Source of the DNA: Lachnospiraceae bacterium UBA4348
GTDB lineage: Bacteria > Bacillota > Clostridia > Lachnospirales > Lachnospiraceae
NCBI GenBank assembly: GCA_002394165.1
Contig: DGTA01000151.1
Location: forward strand, 1-11,907
DNA: 11,907 nucleotides
Direction: 5' to 3'
Below are positions 7,412 to 11,907 of this stretch, in pieces (position 1 is the stretch's first letter; every line of letters starts with the position of its first letter). The position numbers and the translations under genes were made by a program. A model generated the notes under the pieces. It ran no database searches. It was not told the DNA's origin and saw nothing but the letters and a program-made list of their open reading frames with translations.

Positions 7412-7627
7412 TCATCTTCCGCGTACGGATAAAAAAACGTCGAGGCCCAGCAGATTGGCCAGCAGCAGCGCTTTCCCAAGCTCTGCCGTGGTCTTTCCTC
7501 TCTCCAAATCCGAGAGAAAACTTACACTGAGTCCCGTCGCACCGGCAACATAGGCTTGTGTATAATTCAATTCCTTTCTTCTGGCGCGGATGGCAGCACC
7601 AAACTCCGCGGGTGTGTTGATCAGCAT
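7412..7627 (-). CDS. hipB: HipB-type XRE antitoxin and autorepressor
   Basis: This 71-residue DNA-binding protein has an XRE helix-turn-helix at about residues 23-43 (TQAYVAGATGLSVSFLSDLERG) and the DLERGKTTAELGKAL tail typical of HipB antitoxins paired with HipA. The start at 7627 (MLINT) is preceded by AGGGGGG about 8 nt upstream. The frame is open to 7705, but that would begin within the promoter and has no ribosome binding site. It lies directly before hipA in the standard antitoxin-first order. It should neutralise HipA and bind the three GCCGTACGGC palindromes found upstream. Confidence 0.9.
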   Translation of the reverse strand: MLINTPAEFGAAIRARRKELNYTQAYVAGATGLSVSFLSDLERGKTTAELGKALLLANLLGLDVFLSVRGR

Positions 7628-7671
7628 ATCGACAGCCCCCCTACAGCTAAAGCAATTCAGTAAAGGAAAAA

Positions 7672-7759
7672 GCCGTACGGCGAAATTATTCCGGAGCCCC
7701 GTCATAATAAGCCGTACGGCTAAATTTCGTTAAAATCATAATAATATAAGCCGTACGGC
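7672..7759. promoter_or_regulatory. Three palindromic operators of the hipBA promoter, 39 bp apart
   Basis: The 10-bp palindrome GCCGTACGGC occurs at 7672-7681, 7711-7720 and 7750-7759, so starts are exactly 39 bp apart. The two upstream sites share the wider form TAAGCCGTACGGCTAA; the site nearest hipB keeps AGCCGTACGGC and then diverges to GAAA. The middle site sits inside the promoter spacer, as expected for repression by HipB. The spacing is close to, but not exactly, four helical turns. Confidence 0.85.
7704..7733 (-). promoter_or_regulatory. hipBA promoter with operator in the spacer
   Basis: TTAACG (7728-7733) and TATTAT (7704-7709) are separated by 18 bp on the minus strand, matching the consensus at 4/6 and 5/6. 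The middle GCCGTACGGC palindrome lies entirely within the spacer. Transcription would begin near 7697, giving a leader of about 70 nt that contains the operator nearest hipB. Confidence 0.65.
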
Positions 7760-7801
7760 TAAGTCAACTTTTCCCTGGTCCATTTCAGCATCTGGCAGGT
7801 C

Positions 7802-7864
7802 AAAAAAAGCCCTCGCCGATATCTTCAGAAAGGTCATCTGCGCTTTCGTCAGGATCGGCGGGGC
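7802..7864 (-). terminator. Probable terminator of the SH3-protein operon (long loop)
   Basis: On the minus strand GCCC-C-GCCGAT pairs with ATCGGC-GA-GGGC and is followed by seven T (7808-7802). The loop is 33 nt and may fold further. It lies about 40 nt after the 37-codon gene and upstream of the hipBA operators. The long loop keeps confidence moderate. Confidence 0.5.
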
Positions 7865-7904
7865 CGGATCATTATCAGTCACCCTTTGTGAGATTTTTTT
7901 ATGC

Positions 7905-8018
7905 TTACTCTGTCGCTGCCTCAGCCTCTTCCATTTTCTGAATGGATGCGGCGACAAATGAATACTGCCTGTACATTTCAGGATCAGAAACCGGCCGGCA
8001 GATAAGTAATTTTCTCAT
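7905..8018 (-). CDS. Small 37-residue protein, unknown, behind the SH3 gene
   Basis: The frame begins at ATG 8018 with MRKLLICRPVSDPE and ends in a Glu/Ala-rich stretch (MEEAEAATE). AGGAGG stands 8 nt before the ATG, a strong site, and the SH3-protein stop is only 17 nt upstream, so it is likely co-transcribed. A second ATG at 8025, too close to the same site, opens only a 13-codon frame. I recognise no family. It could be a complete small protein or the intact front of a decayed longer one, since another frame stays open downstream. Confidence 0.5.
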   Translation of the reverse strand: MRKLLICRPVSDPEMYRQYSFVAASIQKMEEAEAATE

Positions 8019-8035
8019 CCTGCATACCTCCTGTT

Positions 8036-8980
8036 TTATCCGCGTGTATTTCCGCCCTTGATCCATCCGGACTGGCCGTTATAGATGATCTGTTCCCAAC
8101 CGTCCGCGCTGGAAACGTAGGTGACCTTTGCGCCGACAGGGATCAGTCCGATCAGGGATCCGCCCAGATCGCCCGTCGCACGGAAATTCATGGTGTTTAT
8201 AGTCGTCTTTACACTGCCGGCAGCGCTGCTGAGCGCAGGAGCCGGATTGGCAGTTCCTTCTGTCGTTGTCCGCCCGGATGCGATCCATCCGGTAACTCCG
8301 TTAAATACGACCTTGTCCCAGCCGCTGCTGCTTCCGAGATACTGAACCGTGGTTCCGGCCGGAACTCCTCCTATAATGCGTCCGTCCATTCCGGGAGTCG
8401 CACGGAAATTCATTCCGTAAAGGACCTTTACAGGCCGGCCCGAAGAACCTGACGCAGAAGCGGCAGAAGCCGGGGAAGCCGGCTCCGCATTGGCTGCTGA
8501 AGTTGTCCGCCCCGATGCGATCCATCCGGTAACTCCGTTAAATACAACCTTGTCCCAGCCGTTGCTGCTGCCCAGGAACTGAACCGTCGTTCCCGCCGGG
8601 ATCCCGTTCATGATGTATCCGTCCATCCCCGGTGTCGCACGGAAATTCATTCCGTAAAGGACCTTCACGGACTGGCCGGAAGCGCCTGATGCCGAAGCTG
8701 TAGTATTTGCAGCGGGTGCTGTCGTCTGCGCGGCCGGCGCAGCAGTGGTATTGCCGCCGTGGATCCAACCGGTCACACCGTTATAGCTGACGTAATCCCA
8801 GCCATTCTGGCTGCTTAAGACAGTCACCGATGCCCCCTGCGGAACGGACCCGATCATGCCGCCGTACGTCGAAGGTTCAGACCGGAAATTCATGGTCCTG
8901 GCCACTGTCTCTGCCTGCACCGTTGAGCCCAATAAAAAAGCACCAAGAATAAAGCCGCATACTGCCGCTGTTTTTTTCAT
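8036..8980 (-). CDS. Secreted protein with four bacterial SH3 (SH3_3) repeats
   Basis: This 314-residue protein has a Sec signal peptide (residues 1-23, probable cut after VQA). Four bacterial SH3 repeats follow at about 25-76, 105-157, 184-236 and 258-311, each with a MNFR core and a GWI end. They are joined by Ala/Thr/Ser/Pro-rich linkers. Such repeats usually bind peptidoglycan or cell-surface material. No catalytic domain such as NlpC/P60 or amidase is present, so it is probably a wall-binding or adaptor protein. GGGGAGG lies 9 nt before the ATG. Repeats 2 and 3 are nearly identical at the DNA level, showing recent internal duplication. It has its own promoter just after the XRE gene and is followed by a 37-codon gene. 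Confidence 0.88.
   Translation of the reverse strand: MKKTAAVCGFILGAFLLGSTVQAETVARTMNFRSEPSTYGGMIGSVPQGASVTVLSSQNGWDYVSYNGVTGWIHGGNTTAAPAAQTTAPAANTTASASGASGQSVKVLYGMNFRATPGMDGYIMNGIPAGTTVQFLGSSNGWDKVVFNGVTGWIASGRTTSAANAEPASPASAASASGSSGRPVKVLYGMNFRATPGMDGRIIGGVPAGTTVQYLGSSSGWDKVVFNGVTGWIASGRTTTEGTANPAPALSSAAGSVKTTINTMNFRATGDLGGSLIGLIPVGAKVTYVSSADGWEQIIYNGQSGWIKGGNTRG
8277..8667. repeat. 237-bp tandem duplication within the SH3 gene
   Basis: Blocks at 8277-8430 and 8514-8667 are nearly identical and offset by 237 bp (79 codons), covering SH3 repeats 3 and 2 with part of the linker. Long identical stretches, for example around the MNFRATPGMDG segment, indicate recent copying or gene conversion. 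The number of units may vary between strains. Confidence 0.8.
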
Positions 8981-8996
8981 ATTCAGTTACCTCCCC

Positions 8997-9023
8997 TGTT
9001 AACCCCTGTTAATCCATTGTTAA
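8997..9023 (-). promoter_or_regulatory. Three direct TTAACA repeats in the SH3-gene leader
   Basis: TTAACA occurs on the minus strand at 9018-9023, 9007-9012 and 8997-9002, with 11- and 10-bp spacing. Direct hexamers at about one helical turn are typical of OmpR/PhoP-type response-regulator sites, and TTAACA itself resembles the Bacillus PhoP box. Here they lie downstream of the predicted transcription start and end at the ribosome binding site, so they could repress or affect translation instead. Confidence 0.4.
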
Positions 9024-9041
9024 TTACCTATCAAACTCCCA

Positions 9042-9066
9042 TCAGGTAATATACCTGAAATCAGGT
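9042..9066. promoter_or_regulatory. Overlapping palindromic operator over the SH3-gene promoter
   Basis: Three half-sites form two perfect inverted repeats that share an arm: TCAGGTA-ATA-TACCTGA (9042-9058) and ACCTGA-AA-TCAGGT (9053-9066). They cover the -10 element and most of the spacer, so a bound protein would block polymerase. The regulator is not known. The adjacent XRE protein is a candidate, although its own promoter carries a different motif. Confidence 0.65.
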
Positions 9067-9076
9067 GATTTTGCAA
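9048..9076 (-). promoter_or_regulatory. Promoter of the SH3-protein gene
   Basis: TTGCAA (9071-9076) and TATATT (9048-9053) are separated by exactly 17 bp on the minus strand (4/6 and 5/6 consensus). The predicted start near 9041 gives a leader of about 60 nt. Confidence 0.65.
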
Positions 9077-9083
9077 GCCTGAC

Positions 9084-9290
9084 TCAAAAATAGAAAACCT
9101 CTTCAAATTTCTTATCCAACGCAATACATAATATTAAAGCAAGTTTTGCAGTGGGACTGAACTGCCCGGTTTCTATGGAACTGATCGTATTGCGGGAAAC
9201 ACCGACCATCTGTGCAAGCTGCGCCTGCGATAATCCTTTTTCCGTTCTCAGTTCCTTCAGATTGTTTTTTAAGATCAGTGCATCATCCAT
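9084..9290 (-). CDS. Small XRE-family repressor, partner of the DUF6442 protein
   Basis: This 68-residue protein consists of one XRE helix-turn-helix (about residues 20-42, LSQAQLAQMVGVSRNTISSIETG) and the short C-terminal part usual in the YgzD-like group, ending in EEVFYF. ATG at 9290 is preferred to GTG at 9299 because GTGAGG stands 8 nt before it. The upstream DUF6442 gene ends 10 nt away, so the two are translationally linked. Regulators of this type commonly repress their own operon; the two matched 18-bp operators at the shared promoter fit this. Confidence 0.85.
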   Translation of the reverse strand: MDDALILKNNLKELRTEKGLSQAQLAQMVGVSRNTISSIETGQFSPTAKLALILCIALDKKFEEVFYF

Positions 9291-9300
9291 ATCAGGCACC

Positions 9301-9624
9301 TCACCGGTTCATGATCTGCATGATCCACCCGATCAAAAAGCTGATCGAACCGATGCTGTAGCATACAGCCACGATCAGTTCATGTGTTTTTCTCAGCCTG
9401 GCATATTTGCAGAAGAATACGACTGCGAGTCCGGTCATGACCGCAAACAATATTTCATAGGCCGGCCTGCCGAAAAACACCCCGTCAAAGACATTGACCA
9501 GTACCGCCAGACAGACCGTTACGATCCATCCCGCCCGGATACCCAGTTTAGATATCTCAATATCAACCATATCTTTGTTCTGATTTTCCATCCTGCTTTT
9601 TTCTAATATTTCATTTTTGTTCAT
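9301..9624 (-). CDS. DUF6442-type small membrane protein
   Basis: This 107-residue protein starts with the family-like MNKNEILEKSRMENQNKD, followed by a short amphipathic part and three hydrophobic helices at about 31-46, 54-73 and 83-103. The motif KYARLRKTHELIVAVCY near residues 73-89 matches my memory of the DUF6442 family, which is routinely found next to a small XRE regulator. The biochemical role is unknown. GGAGGT stands 6 nt before the ATG. It is the first gene after the promoter at 9669-9697. Confidence 0.8.
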   Translation of the reverse strand: MNKNEILEKSRMENQNKDMVDIEISKLGIRAGWIVTVCLAVLVNVFDGVFFGRPAYEILFAVMTGLAVVFFCKYARLRKTHELIVAVCYSIGSISFLIGWIMQIMNR

Positions 9625-9643
9625 GGGAACACCTCCGTTCAGT

Positions 9644-9696
9644 TGCCAAGTTTTATTGGCATGGTTTCATTATAGTCATGCCAAGTGTACTTGTCA
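9644..9696. promoter_or_regulatory. Two 18-bp operators flanking the DUF6442/XRE promoter start
   Basis: TGCCAAGTGTACTTGTCA (9679-9696) is an inverted repeat with one mismatch and overlaps the -35 element. TGCCAAGTTTTATTGGCA (9644-9661) has the same 18-bp geometry and the same left half, and lies just after the expected transcription start. Both fit TGCCAAGT-N2-ACTTGGCA. Their placement suggests autorepression by the XRE protein. Confidence 0.75.
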
Positions 9697-9697
9697 A
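9669..9697 (-). promoter_or_regulatory. Perfect-consensus sigma-A promoter for DUF6442/XRE
   Basis: TTGACA (9692-9697) and TATAAT (9669-9674) are exact consensus hexamers separated by 17 bp on the minus strand. Such a strong promoter is normally kept under repression, in agreement with the operators over it. Confidence 0.92.
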
Positions 9698-9719
9698 TAA
9701 CAACTCAGGCGTTCTTCAC

Positions 9720-10191
9720 CTAATCACGCAGGATGTTCAATGATTTGATACCTGTATGTTCCGCATTCCGGCAGGCATAGAAATCAAGGCTCCAGTAAGG
9801 AAGGCTTCCCGCGTAAGGCCAGAGTGCATCGATGATCGCATCAAGATCTAGGATACCTTCTCCCAGCGGAAGATGCGTGCTGGTATGAGCGCTGTCCTCC
9901 CTGGACAGTTCTCCGTCTGTATCGACTGCATGAACATACCCGATATGCTTACCCATCTTGTGAATGTATTCGATCACGCCGCCCGGAAGGATCTCTTTCT
10001 CCCCGGTCTGCCCTGCTCCCTTTACGCTGGACAGATATGCATGGGAAAAATCAAATAAAAGCTTGAAATTCTTCTCATTTACAGCCTCTGCTGCCGGCAG
10101 CTGCTGTCCAGTCCAGTATTCTGTCCAGGGACCACGGAGCATCCGCATATTGCCCGTAAAGAAACGCCCAGGTCGCGATTGAGATCTTCAT
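9720..10191 (-). pseudogene. Sugar-phosphate isomerase/epimerase (TIM-barrel) remnant with internal deletion
   Basis: The intact family member is about 300 residues. Here an ATG at 10191 with AGGAGG 9 nt upstream starts MKISIATWAFLYGQYADAP..., a typical xylose-isomerase-like barrel front. After DWTAAAG (residue 33) it shifts into SRGCK and stops at 10075. The barrel's C-terminal half resumes in another frame with AVNEKNFKLLFDFSHAY, IGYVHAVDTDG, HLPLGEGILDLDAIIDAL and SLDFYACRNAEH, ending at 9720. The middle of the protein, roughly 150 or more residues, is missing and the join is out of frame. The join lies near a CTGCCGGCAG palindrome at about 10088-10097. The C-terminal part has an in-frame ATG at 10148, but it overlaps the N-terminal frame and has no ribosome binding site, so I do not treat it as a gene. 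Confidence 0.85.
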
Positions 10192-10240
10192 ATACCGATT
10201 CCTCCTGATTATCTTATCGACAGGACTAAATGCACTATAT

Positions 10241-10273
10241 AAAAGAAGGAACCGTCAAACTGACAGTTCCTTC
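10241..10273 (-). terminator. tsf terminator
   Basis: GAAGGAAC-TGTCA-GT-TTGAC-G-GTTCCTTC on the minus strand forms a long near-perfect hairpin (8-bp outer and 5-bp inner stem) followed by TTTTATA. On the plus strand it is followed by a weaker T-run, so it may work in both directions. Confidence 0.85.
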
Positions 10274-10290
10274 CATTTTTATGTCTTCAA

Positions 10291-10433
10291 CTTGCAGAAA
10301 CTTAGTTTCCGGCCTTGCGACTGTTGCTAACCTCACCGTTCGCCTTCGGCTCCGGTTCGCTAAGCAACGCTGCATAGCCTCCAACATACAGTTTCTGCTG
10401 CGCCTTCGGCTTGCAGAAACTTAGTTTCCGGCC
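10291..10433. repeat. Duplicated tsf tail flanking a hairpin-rich 95-bp insert
   Basis: A 24-bp sequence including the last tsf codons and stop (10410-10433) is repeated exactly at 10291-10314. The 95 bp between (10315-10409) contains stem-forming sequence. GTTTCTGC at 10391-10398 pairs with GCAGAAAC at 10413-10420. GTTGCT near 10323 pairs with AGCAAC near 10363, with ACCG/CGGT inside. GCCTTCGGC cores occur in both. It looks like a small palindromic repeat element inserted with duplication of its target, or a local tandem duplication. Confidence 0.65.
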
Positions 10434-11362
10434 ATCTGAGCAGCAACTTCAGCAGCGAAGTCTTCCTGCTTCTTCTCGATGCCTTCGCCGGTCTCATAGC
10501 GGACGAAGCTCTTGACGTTGATGTTGGCGCTGTTGGCCTTGGCAACTTCCTTAACGTAAGCGGCAACAGTCTGCTTTCCGTCTTCTGCCTTGACGTAAAC
10601 CTGATCAAGCAGGCAGATCTCTTTCAGCTCTTTGGAGAGACGTCCCATCACCGCACCGGCGATAACTTTCTCGGGCTTGCCTGCCATCTTCGGATCGTTG
10701 GCGATCTGAGCGGCAAGGATCTCTTTCTCATGCTCTTTGTAGTCTTCCGGAACTTCCGCATCGGAGACATACAGCGGCTTTAAGGCTGCGATCTGCATGG
10801 CAAGGTTCTTGGCCATCTCTTTGACTTCGTCATTGACGACATCGGATTCAACGTCAACCAGGACACCGATCTTGCCGCCCATATGAGTGTAGGAAGCGAC
10901 GAAGCCGTTCGGCTCTTCAACCTGGATAAATCTTCTGATCTTCATGTTCTCGCCGATGACGGAAATCTGTCCGGCCAGCTCTTCTGCTACGGTCTTGCTG
11001 GTGTCGAACTTCCATGTCTCAGCCAGGAATGCATCGATATCAGCTGCGGTTGTCTCCATAGCCTGCTCGGCGACCTGAGCCACATAGCCCTGGAACTTGT
11101 CGTTCTTCGCAACGAAGTCTGTCTCGGCGTTGACTTCTACAGCAACAGCCTTCTTCGCATCGTCGGATACGAGAACCTTGACGATACCTTCTGCGGCGAT
11201 CCTGCCGGCCTTCTTCTGAGCAGTAGCCAGACCTTTTTCTCTCAGCCACTCAATAGCCTTCTCCATGTCGCCTTCGGTAGCGGTCAGAGCCTTCTTGCAG
11301 TCCATCATGCCGGAACCGGTCATTTCTCTTAATTCTTTTACCATTGCAGCTGTAATTGCCAT
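10421..11362 (-). CDS. tsf: Translation elongation factor Ts
   Basis: This 313-residue protein is the guanine-nucleotide exchange factor that regenerates EF-Tu-GTP. The N-terminal UBA-like domain carries LREMTGSGMMDCKKAL at residues 11-26. The second signature EVNAETDFVAKN is at 76-87, containing the TDFV residues that contact EF-Tu. The core and C-terminal dimer-type regions follow, ending in AAQMAGN. Length and motifs are complete. GGAGG stands 9 nt before the ATG. It follows rpsB in the standard order, 101 nt downstream, and is followed by the duplicated tail and terminator. Confidence 0.97.
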   Translation of the reverse strand: MAITAAMVKELREMTGSGMMDCKKALTATEGDMEKAIEWLREKGLATAQKKAGRIAAEGIVKVLVSDDAKKAVAVEVNAETDFVAKNDKFQGYVAQVAEQAMETTAADIDAFLAETWKFDTSKTVAEELAGQISVIGENMKIRRFIQVEEPNGFVASYTHMGGKIGVLVDVESDVVNDEVKEMAKNLAMQIAALKPLYVSDAEVPEDYKEHEKEILAAQIANDPKMAGKPEKVIAGAVMGRLSKELKEICLLDQVYVKAEDGKQTVAAYVKEVAKANSANINVKSFVRYETGEGIEKKQEDFAAEVAAQMAGN

Positions 11363-11379
11363 TTATGTATTCCTCCATA

Positions 11380-11443
11380 ATCAGAGCGTCCGGAGCCCGG
11401 CCGCTCAGCCTGTATTATCAGAGCGGCCAGCCTCTGGCCGCTC
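11380..11443. other. Two related hairpins between rpsB and tsf
   Basis: GAGCGGCCA-GCCTC-TGGCCGCTC (11421-11443) is a perfect 9-bp stem. A related unit about 38 bp away begins ATCAGAGCG (from 11379) and ends CCGCTC at 11406, with a shorter stem. Neither has a T-run on the minus strand, so these are more likely mRNA processing, stability or partial-attenuation elements than terminators. Confidence 0.6.
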
Positions 11444-11463
11444 CGCCTGTTGATCGTCAGTAA

Positions 11464-11907
11464 TTACTCAGCCTCAACTGCCTCTACGGGAGCTTCTTCC
11501 TCAGCAGCTTCCGGAGCAGCTTCCTCAGCGCCCTGCTTCGCTTCGATAACAGCGTCAGCCATCTTGGAAACGATCAGTTTAACGGCACGGATAGCATCGT
11601 CGTTGCCCGGGATAACATAGTCAAGTTCTTCCGGATCGCAGTTGGTATCGGCAATGCCTACCAGCGGGATGCCCAGTGTATGAGCTTCCTGTACGCAGAT
11701 TCTTTCCTTCTTCGGGTCTACGACAAAGATCACATCCGGGAGTCTCTTCATCTCTTTGATACCGCCGAGGTTCTTTTCGAGCTTCTCCCACTCTTTGCGC
11801 AGAGCGATGACTTCTTTCTTGGGAAGGACATCAAAAGTTCCGTCCTCTTCCATGCGCTCGATGTCTTTGAGGCGTTTGATCCTGCTCTGGATGGTCTTGA
11901 AGTTGGT
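11464..11907 (-). CDS. rpsB: 30S ribosomal protein S2, C-terminal part (cut by window edge)
   Basis: The frame is open to the window edge and reads TNFKTIQSRIKRLKDIERME, then PKKEVIALRKEWEKLEKNLGG, LPDVIFVVDPKKE, GIPLVGIADTNCDPE and YVIPGNDDAIRAVKLI. All are standard S2 segments. The N-terminal part lies outside the window. The protein ends in an Ala/Glu/Pro/Val-rich acidic tail of about 25 residues, seen in many Clostridia. S2 is needed for assembly of the 30S subunit and S1-dependent initiation. It is co-directional with tsf, the usual pairing. Confidence 0.97.
   Translation of the reverse strand, partial: TNFKTIQSRIKRLKDIERMEEDGTFDVLPKKEVIALRKEWEKLEKNLGGIKEMKRLPDVIFVVDPKKERICVQEAHTLGIPLVGIADTNCDPEELDYVIPGNDDAIRAVKLIVSKMADAVIEAKQGAEEAAPEAAEEEAPVEAVEAE

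Noticed and set aside
7672..7759. Regular palindrome spacing as a possible CRISPR array
   Set aside because: The repeats are only 10-16 bp, perfectly palindromic and tied to a promoter; there are just three and no cas gene, so an operator array fits better.
7736..7957. 73-codon minus-strand frame between the small gene and hipB
   Set aside because: It has no ribosome binding site, contains the probable terminator with its seven-T run, and its last codons are the hipBA operator itself. A decayed C-terminus of the 37-residue gene is possible but not supported.
10209..10240. Promoter for the isomerase remnant
   Set aside because: TATAGT and GATAAT occur, but no -35 at acceptable spacing was found outside the tsf terminator stem.

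Overview
The window reads as about 12 kb of a low-to-mid GC Firmicute chromosome, most like Clostridia/Lachnospiraceae. The reasons are strong AGGAGG-type ribosome binding sites, sigma-A-type promoters, XRE regulator plus DUF6442 gene pairs, SH3-repeat secreted proteins and the character of the proteins. This is inference from protein style; no database search was possible. Almost every gene is on the minus strand, so transcription runs from high to low coordinates.

Read in the direction of transcription, the right end holds the translation genes rpsB (cut by the window edge) and tsf, separated by a hairpin-rich spacer. tsf is followed by an unusual 3' region, where a 24-bp piece of the gene's own end is repeated around a hairpin-rich 95-bp insert, and then by a terminator. 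Next is the remnant of a sugar-phosphate isomerase/epimerase gene with a large internal deletion. A small regulatory module follows (DUF6442 membrane protein and XRE repressor) under a perfect consensus promoter overlapped by two matching 18-bp operators. After it come a secreted four-SH3-repeat protein with its own operator-rich promoter and a 37-codon gene behind it. The next unit is a HipBA-type toxin-antitoxin pair whose promoter region carries three GCCGTACGGC palindromes spaced exactly 39 bp apart.

The left half is dominated by one apparent operon: two tandem, closely related 517-residue OppA-family substrate-binding proteins followed after 19 nt by a PfkB-family 1-phosphofructokinase and a good terminator. 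No permease or ATPase gene is linked, and the binding proteins lack a proper lipobox. At the left end is a four-helix membrane protein of unknown function. Its stop lies next to the start of a ProX/YbaK-type aminoacyl-tRNA deacylase gene, which is frameshifted by one base and runs off the window.

The most useful observations are the well-resolved promoter/operator architectures (HipBA, XRE-DUF6442, SH3 gene), the permease-less binding-protein plus sugar-kinase operon, two decayed genes and the duplicated tsf tail. I do not see a clear new multi-gene system. The HipBA operator array and the binding-protein/kinase operon are the best candidates for closer study.
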